This document shows positions 7,652-16,767 of a stretch of DNA of 64,000 bases, piece by piece. The stretch is from CAMFTQ01 sp051881615 (GTDB lineage: Bacteria; Bacillota; Clostridia; Oscillospirales; Acutalibacteraceae). Under the pieces are notes generated by a model, which was not told the origin of the DNA, did no database searches, and saw only the letters and a program-made list of their open reading frames with translations. Position 1 is the stretch's first letter. Each line of letters begins with the position of its first letter. Both the position numbers and the translations under genes were made by a program. The stretch is taken from the NCBI GenBank assembly GCA_051881615.1, contig JBJEQF010000024.1:1-64000 (forward strand). Reading direction: 5' to 3'.

Positions 7652-8554
7652 ATGAGAAAGCCTATTTTTACGGGTGCAGGTGTTGCAATGATTACACCGA
7701 TGCACTCTGACGGCTCCATCAATTTTGATGTTATGGAGCAGATTATTGAATATCAGATTGAAAACGGAACTGACGCAATCATCGCCTGCGGTACTACAGG
7801 CGAGGCTGCTACCCTTTCAGAGGATGAGCATTGTCAGGTTCTGTCATTCGTATCAGAAAAGGTAAACGGCAGAATTCCTGTTATTGCAGGTACAGGCAGT
7901 AACGATACCTCAACAGCCGTTTCACTTTCAAAAAAGGCACAGCAGTACGGTGTAGATGCACTTTTGTGCGTAACTCCGTATTATAACAAGACATCACAGG
8001 CAGGACTTATTAAGCACTTTAACACAATTGCTGACAGCGTAGACCTTCCTATGATTGTATACAATGTTCCGTCCAGAACAGGTTGTAACATTCAGCCGAC
8101 AACATATGCAGAGCTTTGCAAGCACCCGAATATCGTTGCAACAAAGGAAGCTAACGGCGATATTTCTTCGGTTTCAAAAACACGCTCACTTTGCGGTGAC
8201 AATCTGCATATCTATTCGGGTAACGATGACCAGACAGTACCGTTTATGTCACTCGGTGCTTTAGGTGTAATTTCTGTTTTTTCTAACTTCTGCCCAAAGG
8301 AAATGCACGACATCTGTCAGCTTTGCCTTGACGATAAGTTCAAGGAGGCTTCAAAGCTTAACTTCCACTATGTTGAGCTTATGAATGTTATGTTCTCTGA
8401 CGTAAACCCGATTCCTGTTAAGACTGCAATGAATCTTTTAGGCTTTGACGCAGGCGAGTGCAGACTGCCCTTAGTTCCTATGAGCGAGCAAGGCTATCAC
8501 AACCTCAAGGATATTTTTGCAAAGTACAACTTGATAGGCAAAATCAAAAAGTAA
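7652..8554 (+). CDS. dapA: 4-hydroxy-tetrahydrodipicolinate synthase
   Basis: 300 residues, typical TIM-barrel DapA. GTTGEAATLS near residue 47 binds pyruvate carboxylate, Y-N-V-P-S-R-T-G contains the catalytic tyrosine and A-T-K-E-A the Schiff-base lysine (about residue 168). It condenses pyruvate with aspartate semialdehyde. Ribosome site CAGGAGGT; co-transcribed with asd. An intrinsic terminator follows before dapB. Confidence 0.97.
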   Translation: MRKPIFTGAGVAMITPMHSDGSINFDVMEQIIEYQIENGTDAIIACGTTGEAATLSEDEHCQVLSFVSEKVNGRIPVIAGTGSNDTSTAVSLSKKAQQYGVDALLCVTPYYNKTSQAGLIKHFNTIADSVDLPMIVYNVPSRTGCNIQPTTYAELCKHPNIVATKEANGDISSVSKTRSLCGDNLHIYSGNDDQTVPFMSLGALGVISVFSNFCPKEMHDICQLCLDDKFKEASKLNFHYVELMNVMFSDVNPIPVKTAMNLLGFDAGECRLPLVPMSEQGYHNLKDIFAKYNLIGKIKK

Positions 8555-8561
8555 TTCTATT

Positions 8562-8586
8562 GGGCGTACCTTAGTACGCCCTTTTT
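8562..8586 (+). terminator. Terminator after dapA
   Basis: Perfect 8-bp stem GGGCGTAC-CTTA-GTACGCCC followed by TTTTTC. dapB starts 47 bases later without an obvious promoter of its own, so read-through may supply dapB and the terminator may set the ratio. Confidence 0.9.
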
Positions 8587-8632
8587 CTTCACAAAAAAAT
8601 AAAAGCAAAGGAATAATTTTAAGGTGGTTAAA

Positions 8633-9391
8633 ATGACAAATATTATTTTGTGCGGCTGTAACGGAAAAATGGGACAGTTTATAGTAAAGGCAATAGAAAG
8701 CAGAGAGAATACCAAGGTAGTCTGCGGAGTGGATTTTTACAACAAGCAGTTAAACGACTTTCCTGTTTACAAGACCTTTGATGAAATAACAGAAAAAGCT
8801 GACGCTATTATCGACTTTTCAAATCCTGACGCACTTAGTGGACTTCTTTCATTTGCGGTTAAAAACTCAGTACCTGCTGTAATCTGCACAACAGGCTTGT
8901 CTAATGAGCAAAAGCAGGAGATTAAAAAAGCGTCGAAAAGTGTAGCATTATTCCAGTCAGGAAATATGTCACTCGGAATTAACCTGCTTATTGAGCTTGC
9001 AAAAAAGGCGGCAACTGTTTTAAACGGCTTTGATATTGAAATCATCGAAAAGCATCACAATCAGAAAATTGACGCTCCAAGCGGTACTGCGCTTATGATT
9101 GCAGACGAGGTTTCATCAGTTCTTGAAAAGGAACCGCAATACGTATATGACCGCCACAGCTACCGCAAAAAACGCAGTGAAAACGAAATAGGTATTCACG
9201 CAGTCAGGGGCGGCACTATAGTAGGCGAACACGATATTATTTTTGCAGGACACGATGAGGTTGTTACAATTTCACATCAGGCACAGTCAAAGGAGGTATT
9301 TGCTGTAGGCTCTGTTAATGCAGCTGTATTTCTTGCAAACCAAAAGCCCGGTATGTACGATATGAGCGACCTTCTGAATACAATATTATAA
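8633..9391 (+). CDS. dapB: 4-hydroxy-tetrahydrodipicolinate reductase
   Basis: 252 residues. N-terminal nucleotide-binding G-C-N-G-K-M-G-Q, the F-Q-S-G-N-M-S-L-G-I-N segment, catalytic E-K-H-H-N-Q-K-I-D-A-P-S-G-T and the R-G-G-T-I-V-G-E-H motif are all present. It makes tetrahydrodipicolinate. ATG 8633 is preferred over in-frame GTG 8624 because AAGGTGG (8621-8627) is then correctly spaced. ppk follows after about 14 bases. Confidence 0.96.
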   Translation: MTNIILCGCNGKMGQFIVKAIESRENTKVVCGVDFYNKQLNDFPVYKTFDEITEKADAIIDFSNPDALSGLLSFAVKNSVPAVICTTGLSNEQKQEIKKASKSVALFQSGNMSLGINLLIELAKKAATVLNGFDIEIIEKHHNQKIDAPSGTALMIADEVSSVLEKEPQYVYDRHSYRKKRSENEIGIHAVRGGTIVGEHDIIFAGHDEVVTISHQAQSKEVFAVGSVNAAVFLANQKPGMYDMSDLLNTIL

Positions 9392-9405
9392 AACGGGGGA
9401 TGGAA

Positions 9406-11556
9406 ATGTCGGAAGGATTTAGTGAAAACAACGATAATAAGCAGGGGTATAAGTATCCGTATAATAACAGAGAGCTGAGCTGGCTCGATTTTAACAGCCG
9501 AGTGCTTGAAGAAGCCTTTGAAAAAGAAAATCCGATTATGGAAAGGCTTAAATTTTTATCAATAACAGCGTCAAACCTCGACGAGTTTTTTATGGTCAGG
9601 GTTGCAGGCGTTCTTGATAAAATTAACGACGGCGTAAATACGTATGATGTATCGGGCATCACTCCGTCAGAGCTTTTTGATAAGCTCAGCGATAAGGCAC
9701 ATCAATTTGTAAAACAGCAGTATTCGTGCTTAAATCGCAGCATAATGCCGATGCTTAATAAAAATCGCCTCTACTTTGTGAAGATTAAGGAGCTTAATTC
9801 AAAGCAAAAGAAATATGTTGATGAGTACTTTCATAAATTTGTTTTTCCTGTACTCACACCTATGGCAGTTGATACAAGCCGACCGTTTCCTTTGCTTGCA
9901 AACAAGAGCTTGAATATTGCCGTAAGACTTCTTGATGATGAGGAATCGATCTTTGCTATTTTGCAGGTTCCTGCAATTTTGCCGAGATTTATTGAACTGC
10001 CATCGTCTAAAAACAGATGTTTTATAATGCTTGAGGATATCATTATAGACAACCTCGATGTTTTGTTTGAGCTGTATAAAATCAAAAGCTACTGTATGTT
10101 CCGTGTTACTCGTGACAGCGACCTCGATATTGACGAGGATGTTGAGGATTTGCTTGTTGAAATTCAGCGCTCAATCAAAAAAAGAAAAAGAGGTAAGCCT
10201 GTAAGACTTGAGCTTCATAATAAATGTGATAAAAAGCTCAAGAAGTTTTTGACAGAATCACTTGAGGTGACAGAAAAAGAGATTTACTCTGTAACAGGTC
10301 CCCTTGATCTGACCTTTCTATCAAAGTTTGCATCAATTGACGGCTGTCAGAGCCTTTGCTTTGAGCCGATAAAGCCTGTGTCACCGCCCGCTGATTTTTA
10401 CGGCTATGACGATTACTTTAAAGCAATCCGTGAAAAGGATCGTATGGTTCATCATCCTTATGAAAGCTTTGACTCGGTTATCGGTTTTGTTGAGCAGGCT
10501 GCAAAGGATCCGAATGTTCTTGCAATAAAGCAGACGCTTTACCGTGTAAGCGGAAATTCACCCATTATCGCCGCACTTGTAAAAGCCGCTGAAAACGGCA
10601 AGCAGGTAACGGTGCTTGTTGAGCTAAAGGCTCGCTTTGATGAAGAAAATAATATCCATTGGGCCAAAAAGCTTGAAAAAGCAGGCTGTCACGTTATCTA
10701 CGGCTTGACAGGTCTTAAAACGCACTGCAAAATCTGCCTTGTTGTACGCAACGAAGAAAATGTAATCCGCCGTTATCTGCATTTAGGCACAGGCAACTAT
10801 AATGATATTACCGCAAGGTTTTACACAGATATAGGAATGTTTACCTGTCGTGAGGATTTCGGTGAAGATGCGTCCTCGCTGTTTAATGTATTAACAGGCT
10901 ATTCGCTTCCGCCTGAGTACAATAAATTTATAGTTGCGCCAAAGGGTATGCGCACATTTTTTGAGCAGTCTATTATTAAAGAAACAGAAAATGCTAAAAA
11001 AGGCTTGCCAAGCGGTATTACGGCAAAGGTTAATTCACTTGTTGATCCTGAAATTATAAAGCTTTTGTATCAGGCTTCAAAGGCAGGCGTAAAAATAACT
11101 ATGATAGTTAGGGGTATCTGCTGTCTTGTGCCGGGAATCAAGGATATAAGCGAAAACATAACTGTATATTCAATAGTCGGTCAGCTTCTTGAACACAGCA
11201 GAATTTTCAGATTTGAAAACGCAGGCGAACCTCAGATTTATATGGGAAGTGCAGACTGGATGCCGAGAAACCTCGACAGAAGAGTAGAGCTTGTATTTCC
11301 TATTGAGGACGCCGCCTTAAAGCAAAGAGCCTTTGAAATACTTGACCTTATGCTTTCAGACACTGTGAATATGCGCAAGCAGTTAAATGATACGACCTAT
11401 CATTTGGTAGATAAACGAGGCAAAAAGGCAATTAACAGTCAGCTTGAATTTTCAAAGGCGGCGAAAAAAGCTCAAAAATCAGCCGCCGCTAAAAACAGTG
11501 AAACCGAAAGACCCGACGGCACACCGATTTTTCCGACTACCAAGTCTTCTAAATGA
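9406..11556 (+). CDS. ppk: Polyphosphate kinase 1
   Basis: About 716 residues. Starts with the PPK1 N-domain (NRELSWLDFNSRVLEEA), then the middle/head domains with the phospholipase-D-like fold: IKQTLYRVSG, VLVELKARFDEENNI, LKTHCKICLV (autophosphorylated histidine) and YLHLGTGNYN. It reversibly makes polyphosphate from ATP. The last 40 residues are Lys/Ala/Ser-rich and poorly conserved. ATG 9406 lies 6 bases after GGGGG; ATG 9400 is also in frame. pfkA follows after 27 bases, probably the same transcript. Confidence 0.96.
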   Translation: MSEGFSENNDNKQGYKYPYNNRELSWLDFNSRVLEEAFEKENPIMERLKFLSITASNLDEFFMVRVAGVLDKINDGVNTYDVSGITPSELFDKLSDKAHQFVKQQYSCLNRSIMPMLNKNRLYFVKIKELNSKQKKYVDEYFHKFVFPVLTPMAVDTSRPFPLLANKSLNIAVRLLDDEESIFAILQVPAILPRFIELPSSKNRCFIMLEDIIIDNLDVLFELYKIKSYCMFRVTRDSDLDIDEDVEDLLVEIQRSIKKRKRGKPVRLELHNKCDKKLKKFLTESLEVTEKEIYSVTGPLDLTFLSKFASIDGCQSLCFEPIKPVSPPADFYGYDDYFKAIREKDRMVHHPYESFDSVIGFVEQAAKDPNVLAIKQTLYRVSGNSPIIAALVKAAENGKQVTVLVELKARFDEENNIHWAKKLEKAGCHVIYGLTGLKTHCKICLVVRNEENVIRRYLHLGTGNYNDITARFYTDIGMFTCREDFGEDASSLFNVLTGYSLPPEYNKFIVAPKGMRTFFEQSIIKETENAKKGLPSGITAKVNSLVDPEIIKLLYQASKAGVKITMIVRGICCLVPGIKDISENITVYSIVGQLLEHSRIFRFENAGEPQIYMGSADWMPRNLDRRVELVFPIEDAALKQRAFEILDLMLSDTVNMRKQLNDTTYHLVDKRGKKAINSQLEFSKAAKKAQKSAAAKNSETERPDGTPIFPTTKSSK

Positions 11557-11583
11557 ATATAACAAAGAAAGGATAACAGCAGT

Positions 11584-12660
11584 ATGAAAAGAATAGGTAT
11601 TTTAACAAGCGGCGGAGATTGTCAGGGACTAAACTCGACTATACGTGCCGTTGCAAAATCACTTTACACCTATTACAAGGATGATGTAAAGATTTACGGA
11701 ATAATAGACGGCTACAGAGGTCTTATTTACGGTGAGTACAAAGAAATGAAGCCGTCTGATTTCTCGGGTATTCTTACTCAGGGCGGTACAATTTTAGGCA
11801 CATCACGTCAGCCGTTTAAGCTTATGAGAGTAATTGACGAAAATTCAGTCGATAAGGTTAAGCAGATGAAGGAGCATTACGCTCAGATGAAGCTTGACTG
11901 CATTGTCGTTCTGGGCGGTAACGGTACGCAGAAAACAGCTAACCTGCTTTCACAGGAAGGACTTAACGTTATCGGACTTCCTAAAACTATCGACAACGAT
12001 TTATGGGGTACTGATATGACCTTCGGCTTTCAGAGTGCTGTAGATATTGCAACAAACGTAATTGACTGTATTCACACTACGGCGACCTCTCACGGCAGAG
12101 TATTTATTGTTGAGCTTATGGGACACAAGGCTGGCTGGCTGACGCTATATGCAGGAATTGCAGGCGGAGCTGATGTTATACTTATCCCCGAAATCCCCTA
12201 TGATATAAATTCTGTTATAAATACTGTAAAAGAAAGAACAAAGCAGGGCAAAAAGTTTTCTATTCTTGCAGTGGCAGAGGGAGCTATAACAAAGGAACAC
12301 GCCGCAATGAAAAAGAAGGAGCGAAAGGCGGCAATCGCAGAAATGGCGTATCCGTCAATATCATATAAAATCGCACACGAAATAGAAGAGGCGACAGGCC
12401 AGGAAACAAGAGTAACTGTTCCCGGACATTTTCAGCGGGGAGGAAGTCCCGACCCATACGACAGAGTTTTGTCAACACGCTTCGGCACATATGCCGCACA
12501 GATGATAATCGACAAAAAATACGGCGAGCTTGTTTGCCTGCAGAATAATGAAATTTCATCTGTACCGCTTTCCGAAATAGCAGGAAAGCTTAAAACTGTT
12601 CCTGTTGACTCATCAATAATCAAAAGTGCCAAGCAGATAGGCATCAGCTTCGGCGAGTAA
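11584..12660 (+). CDS. pfkA: 6-phosphofructokinase (phosphoryl donor uncertain)
   Basis: 358 residues. Conserved TSGGDCQGLN at the start, GGNGT (residues 111-115), PKTIDND (133-139, catalytic aspartate) and MGHKAGWLT. In this family Gly at the fourth position of GGxGT goes with ATP use, while Lys in PKTIDND is common in PPi-dependent and some ATP-dependent (actinobacterial-like) enzymes, so the donor cannot be settled here. Phosphorylates fructose 6-phosphate. Longer than the 320-residue Bacillus enzyme. Follows ppk closely. Confidence 0.93.
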   Translation: MKRIGILTSGGDCQGLNSTIRAVAKSLYTYYKDDVKIYGIIDGYRGLIYGEYKEMKPSDFSGILTQGGTILGTSRQPFKLMRVIDENSVDKVKQMKEHYAQMKLDCIVVLGGNGTQKTANLLSQEGLNVIGLPKTIDNDLWGTDMTFGFQSAVDIATNVIDCIHTTATSHGRVFIVELMGHKAGWLTLYAGIAGGADVILIPEIPYDINSVINTVKERTKQGKKFSILAVAEGAITKEHAAMKKKERKAAIAEMAYPSISYKIAHEIEEATGQETRVTVPGHFQRGGSPDPYDRVLSTRFGTYAAQMIIDKKYGELVCLQNNEISSVPLSEIAGKLKTVPVDSSIIKSAKQIGISFGE

Positions 12661-12684
12661 ATCAGTCAAAAAATAATAACCTTT

Positions 12685-12733
12685 TCACCTCTGCTTTATT
12701 TTTATCATAGTATAAAATAAAAAACAGAGGTGA
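12685..12733 (+). promoter_or_regulatory. Inverted repeat that can hide the DUF3343 ribosome site
   Basis: TCACCTCTG (12685-12693) is perfectly complementary to CAGAGGTGA (12725-12733), which includes the GAGGTG ribosome site for the ATG at 12740. An AT-rich segment with TATAAA lies between the arms. A transcript reading through from pfkA would sequester the site, whereas one starting inside the loop would not. This functional reading is inference. Confidence 0.5.
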
Positions 12734-12739
12734 TTTTTT

Positions 12740-12970
12740 ATGGATTACAAACTAATTATGGTTTCGTCCGTAACTTATGCAATTAAAGGGCGTGACCTTT
12801 TAAAAAAAATAAATGTTCCGTCACAGGTGCAAAGAACACCTAAGGTAAGCCGAACCTCTTCCTGCGGATATAGTCTTTTGGTGGCTGAAAAGGACATACA
12901 CAGAGCAAGAGAATATCTGGAGCAAAGCGGAGTAAATGTGTTGGGCATAGCCGACAGGAACGGCGTATGA
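12740..12970 (+). CDS. DUF3343 protein, putative sulfur/selenium carrier
   Basis: 76 residues, matching the small DUF3343 family by size, the S-S-V-T-Y-A-I-K-G start, conserved R-T-S-S-C-G-Y-S-L cysteine motif and R-A-R-E-Y-L end. These proteins are linked to cysteine desulfurase-like and selenium or sulfur transfer genes and have been proposed as Se/S carriers. Here the stop overlaps the start of a cysteine desulfurase-like gene by 4 bases (ATGA), which supports joint function. Function not proven for the family. Confidence 0.85.
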   Translation: MDYKLIMVSSVTYAIKGRDLLKKINVPSQVQRTPKVSRTSSCGYSLLVAEKDIHRAREYLEQSGVNVLGIADRNGV

Positions 12971-14115
12971 TTTATCTTGACAACTGCGCCACAACCTTTC
13001 CAAAGCCCGGTATTGTTCTGTCTGCTGTAGAAAAGGCGAACAGGTATTATGCGGCAAACCCCGGCAGAAGCGGTCACAAATTATCACTTAAAGCGTCAAA
13101 CGAGGTATATAACTGCCGTGAAAATCTAAGAGATTTTTTTAATGCAAAAAGTGCCGAAAACGTTATTTTTACGTTAAACTGCACAACATCGCTTAACATC
13201 GTTATAAAAGGAATTTTAAAAGAGGGCGACCACGTTATTGTTTCTTCTCTTGAGCATAACTCGGTAATGCGACCTGTTAAAGAACTTAAAAAAATCGGTG
13301 TTACCTATACAGCGGCAGAGGTGTTTCCGTTTGATAATGACGCAACTGTTGATTCCTTCAGAAAAGCGATTAAATCTAACACAAGGCTTGCGGTGATTAC
13401 CCACGCCTCAAATGTATTCGGAATAAAGCTGCCGATTGAAAGAATTTGCGCCTTATTACATCAATACGGAATTCTTGTTTGCGTTGACGCGGCACAAACA
13501 GCAGGAGTATTTCCCATTGATGTCCAAAATTCCTCTATTGACTTTCTGTGTGTTGCAGGGCATAAGGGCTTGTACGGCACAATGGGAACAGGCGCGCTGA
13601 TTATAAATTGCGATGAGCCTGTTAAGCCGCTGATTTCAGGCGGTACGGGCAGCAGCTCAATTATACTTGAACAGCCGCAGATTCTTCCCGATAAATTCGA
13701 GAGCGGTACTGCAAATGTATCGGGTATAGCGGCTCTTAATGCAGGCGTCAGCTTTGTCCAAAAAAAGGGGATAGAGAATATTTACACTCACGAAATGAGC
13801 CTGATTTTAAATTTATACAATGGACTTAAAAGAAATAAAAGAGTAATTCTCTACACAGACAAGCCGCAGGAGGGGTTCTTTGCACCGGTGCTTTCCTTTA
13901 ATTTAGAGGGCATTAACAGCGAAAATACTGCACAGCTTTTAAACGAAAAATACGATATAGCAGTCAGAGCAGGACTTCACTGCGCGCCGCTGGCACACAG
14001 CAGTATGAACACAATAGATACAGGCACAGTGCGTGTTTGTCCTTCTGTTTTTACTGCTCAAAAGCAAATCGACACTCTGATATTCGCAATAAATGAAATT
14101 TCTCGTAAATTCTAA
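12967..14115 (+). CDS. Cysteine desulfurase-like class V aminotransferase
   Basis: 382 residues with the NifS/SufS fold: YLDNCATTFPKP at the N-terminus, SLEHNSV, VDAAQTAG, the PLP lysine in A-G-H-K-G-L-Y-G, and a C-terminal cysteine loop R-A-G-L-H-C-A-P. It likely removes sulfur (or selenium) from cysteine (selenocysteine). It belongs to the branch found beside DUF3343 rather than in the suf or isc operons, so its acceptor is probably the upstream protein. Translationally coupled to that gene. Confidence 0.9.
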   Translation: MIYLDNCATTFPKPGIVLSAVEKANRYYAANPGRSGHKLSLKASNEVYNCRENLRDFFNAKSAENVIFTLNCTTSLNIVIKGILKEGDHVIVSSLEHNSVMRPVKELKKIGVTYTAAEVFPFDNDATVDSFRKAIKSNTRLAVITHASNVFGIKLPIERICALLHQYGILVCVDAAQTAGVFPIDVQNSSIDFLCVAGHKGLYGTMGTGALIINCDEPVKPLISGGTGSSSIILEQPQILPDKFESGTANVSGIAALNAGVSFVQKKGIENIYTHEMSLILNLYNGLKRNKRVILYTDKPQEGFFAPVLSFNLEGINSENTAQLLNEKYDIAVRAGLHCAPLAHSSMNTIDTGTVRVCPSVFTAQKQIDTLIFAINEISRKF

Positions 14116-14137
14116 GAGAAAATATATTAAAAATCTG

Positions 14138-14165
14138 TTGCAATAACGAAAATTTGTGATAAAAT
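14138..14165 (+). promoter_or_regulatory. Promoter of cdaA-cdaR
   Basis: TTGCAA (14138-14143), 16-base spacer, TAAAAT (14160-14165), about 45 bases before cdaA. Confidence 0.6.
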
Positions 14166-14212
14166 TATAGTGTGTATTTTTAAGAATATTAAAATGAATG
14201 ATGGAGGAAAGT

Positions 14213-15109
14213 ATGGAATTATTAACTCAGCTTTTCAATAATTTTCTTGCTATCATCAATACGTTTCAGTTTAAGGATGCAGTTGATATACTGGCTATTG
14301 CCTTTATTATTTACAATGTTTTTAAATTTGTTCAGGAAACAAGAGCAGAACAGCTTTTAAAGGGCATTTTGCTTTTACTTCTGATTTATATCGCCTCTTT
14401 GATTTTTGACTTAACTATGATGACGTGGTTAATCAAGATGATACTTGAGTTTGGTGTAATACTTTTAGCCATAGTATTTCAGCCTGAAATCAGAAATGCA
14501 CTTGAGCAAATGGGCAGAAGCAAAATATCAAAAGCAAGATTTGCTCTTATTAACCAAAGAAAACGCTCTGATGAATGGATAAGCAGAGAACGCAAGGCTA
14601 TAGTTGACGTTGCCGACGCCGCACAGGTTTTCAGCGTTTCAAAAACAGGCGCATTGATAGTTTTTGAAAAGGAAACAAAGCTTTCTGATATTGCACAGAC
14701 AGGCACAGTTTTAAACAGCGAAACTTCGGTTGCGCTGTTTGGCAATGTTTTCTTTAACAAAGCACCGCTTCACGACGGAGCCTGCATTGTCCGTGACGGA
14801 CTTTTATATGCGGCAGGCTGTATTTTACCGCTTGCAAGCAACAACAAGGATATAAATATAAATTTAGGCACCCGTCACAGAGCGGCTATCGGTATGAGTG
14901 AAAATTCTGACGCTGTAGTTGTTGTAGTCAGCGAAGAAACAGGCTTTATTTCTGTTGCCATTAAGGGGGTGCTGACTGTAAATATCACAAAAAGTCAGCT
15001 TATTGAAACTCTTGAAAAGAATCTTATTCCTAAGGAAGAAGAAAAAAGAACAGATTTGTTTTCAATATTCTCCTCCAGAAGAAAGGAGGAAAACTCAGAT
15101 GAAAAATAA
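14213..15109 (+). CDS. cdaA: Diadenylate cyclase CdaA (c-di-AMP synthase)
   Basis: 298 residues. Three N-terminal membrane helices (to about residue 85), then a DAC domain with the D-G-A motif in PLHDGACIVRDG and G-T-R-H-R-A-A-I-G. Membrane-bound enzyme making c-di-AMP, which controls potassium and osmolyte balance and cell-wall homeostasis in Firmicutes. ATG 14213 follows GGAGGAAA at the right distance; a longer in-frame ATG at 14198 overlaps the ribosome site. Its end overlaps cdaR by 11 bases. Confidence 0.95.
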   Translation: MELLTQLFNNFLAIINTFQFKDAVDILAIAFIIYNVFKFVQETRAEQLLKGILLLLLIYIASLIFDLTMMTWLIKMILEFGVILLAIVFQPEIRNALEQMGRSKISKARFALINQRKRSDEWISRERKAIVDVADAAQVFSVSKTGALIVFEKETKLSDIAQTGTVLNSETSVALFGNVFFNKAPLHDGACIVRDGLLYAAGCILPLASNNKDININLGTRHRAAIGMSENSDAVVVVVSEETGFISVAIKGVLTVNITKSQLIETLEKNLIPKEEEKRTDLFSIFSSRRKEENSDEK

Positions 15110-16382
15110 AAATGATAGCTCTAAATCAGTTTTCAGAATTTTCAGGAACAAAAAGTTTTTGATGGTATTATCTGTTTTTTTATCCTTTGCACTCTGGATT
15201 GCTCTAAGCTCAACCTCTGAAATTGATACCACATCCATTATTTCAGATATCCCTGTTACGTTAGAGCTGCCGGATGAAGCACAAAAGAATAATTTACAGG
15301 TGTTTGACGGCGAAGGACTTACAGCGTCTGTTTCGGTAACCGGAAACAAGGTAACGGTAGGCTCGCTTTCAAAATCAGACATAGTAGTTACTGCACAGCA
15401 GACAAACACAATTACAGCCCCCGGTACGTACAAGCTTCCGCTTGTAGCGAGGAAAGCAGGTGTAAAAACAGGCTACGACATTGTATCACAGGTTTCACCA
15501 TCCTTTATTACGGTAACTGTTGACCGCTTTAAGTCTGTTGATATGGAAATTATCGACAATATGACATATCACGTTGATGAAAACTACTACGGAACAACAA
15601 TCCTGTCAAACGCTTCCGTTAATATTTCGGGAGCAGAGGCAGAGGTTGACAGAATAGCCCGTGTTGAAATAAACGGCAAAATAGACGGTATTTTGACTTC
15701 TTCACAGACTGTTGAAAAACCGTTAGTTCTGCTTGACAGCAACGGAAATGAAATTAAGGACAGCACCGTAAGCCTTAACGTAAACAGCATACAGGCTACT
15801 ATTTCGGTTCTTCCAAAGAAAGAAATTCCGCTGAACCTGACGTATATCAACAAGCCTGCCGGCTTAAAAATAGAGGACAGCTGGCTCACTGTTACACCGT
15901 CAAAAATTCTTGTTGCCGGCAATGAAGAAACAATGAAAAATCTAAAGACAATCGATTTAGAACCTATAGATTTTTCAACACTTCAAAACAAGGTAAACAA
16001 TATGACGCTTGACATCAGCCTGCCGACCGATTGCAGAAATCTTTCTAACGAAACTGCAGTAAATATTTCGCTTGATTTATCATCACTTGTTAAAAAATCA
16101 TTCGTGGTTACAAAATTTGAGTCACAAGGCTTGTCAAGCAGTTATTCGCTTGATATTGCAACAAAGAGCCTTACAGTCACGATTATCGGAACGCAGGATC
16201 AGATGTCTGAAATTACAGCCGATGATTTAACAGCGGTTGTTGATTTCACAGGCAAAACAGATGTAGTTTTAGGCTCAACAGATATGAATATTACAATTAA
16301 AACAGGTAATTACAAAAAATGCTATGCCTACGGCAGTTACAAGGCTAATGTAATTGTGTCGCAAAATGAACTGCTTGTATAA
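15099..16382 (+). CDS. cdaR: YbbR-domain protein, CdaA regulator
   Basis: 427 residues: one N-terminal membrane helix (about residues 18-36, FLMVLSVFLSFALWIAL), then an extracellular part with several YbbR repeats of about 80-90 residues. In Bacillus, CdaR binds and modulates CdaA from the outer face of the membrane. Start ATG 15099 lies inside the end of cdaA after AAAGGAGGA, suggesting translational coupling. A longer upstream open frame is the overlap with cdaA. Confidence 0.92.
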   Translation: MKNKNDSSKSVFRIFRNKKFLMVLSVFLSFALWIALSSTSEIDTTSIISDIPVTLELPDEAQKNNLQVFDGEGLTASVSVTGNKVTVGSLSKSDIVVTAQQTNTITAPGTYKLPLVARKAGVKTGYDIVSQVSPSFITVTVDRFKSVDMEIIDNMTYHVDENYYGTTILSNASVNISGAEAEVDRIARVEINGKIDGILTSSQTVEKPLVLLDSNGNEIKDSTVSLNVNSIQATISVLPKKEIPLNLTYINKPAGLKIEDSWLTVTPSKILVAGNEETMKNLKTIDLEPIDFSTLQNKVNNMTLDISLPTDCRNLSNETAVNISLDLSSLVKKSFVVTKFESQGLSSSYSLDIATKSLTVTIIGTQDQMSEITADDLTAVVDFTGKTDVVLGSTDMNITIKTGNYKKCYAYGSYKANVIVSQNELLV

Positions 16383-16394
16383 CATTTAATAAAA

Positions 16395-16430
16395 GCAGAG
16401 TCTTGACTTTTTTGTCAAGGCTTTGTTTTT
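16395..16430 (+). terminator. Terminator of the cda operon
   Basis: Stem AGTCTTGAC / GTCAAGGCT (16399-16422, one G-U pair) with a T6 loop, followed by TTGTTTTTA. Confidence 0.85.
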
Positions 16431-16437
16431 ATTCTTG

Positions 16438-16594
16438 ATACTAATTCCTGATAGAAAGAAGACTTATATTTTGAGGATAATAATTGCTGGACAAGGCGGA
16501 GGACGCCGCAAGGCTGACGCCATGCAAGGACGACAACGCAATATTGCGGAAATTAGACCGCAAAGATTGTCTGCTTTTTATTTGGTATTAGTAT
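16438..16594. repeat. MITE-like or structured intergenic element
   Basis: A 157-bp GC-richer block bounded by the inverted 8-mers ATACTAAT (16438-16445) and ATTAGTAT (16587-16594). Inside are GC-rich inverted words (GGCGGAGGACGCC, GGCTGACGCC) and the palindrome CGCAATATTGCG. It has no gene and differs in composition from its flanks. It could be a small non-autonomous mobile repeat; copy number is not visible from one window. Confidence 0.35.
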
Positions 16595-16634
16595 AAATGC
16601 TTTACAAAAAATCTGATAATTCTGAATTTAATAC

Positions 16635-16663
16635 TTGATTTTCAAAAGTTTATAGTGTATAAT
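16635..16663 (+). promoter_or_regulatory. Promoter of tRNA-Leu(CAA)
   Basis: TTGATT (16635-16640), 17-base spacer, TATAAT (16658-16663), 13 bases before the tRNA. Confidence 0.85.
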
Positions 16664-16676
16664 AACTACGTTATGT

Positions 16677-16763
16677 GCCGGTGTGATGGAATTGGCAGAC
16701 GTAGTGGACTCAAAATCCACCGGTGGCGACACCGTGCCGGTTCGAGTCCGGCCACCGGCACCA
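16677..16763 (+). tRNA. tRNA-Leu, anticodon CAA
   Basis: Class II tRNA: acceptor GCCGGTG/CACCGGC, D-arm GGAATTGGCAGACG, anticodon stem GTGGA/TCCAC with loop CTCAAAA (anticodon CAA), long variable arm (CGGTGGCGACACCG), T-arm GCCGGTTCGAGTCCGGC, encoded CCA. Confidence 0.97.
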
Positions 16764-16767
16764 CAAG

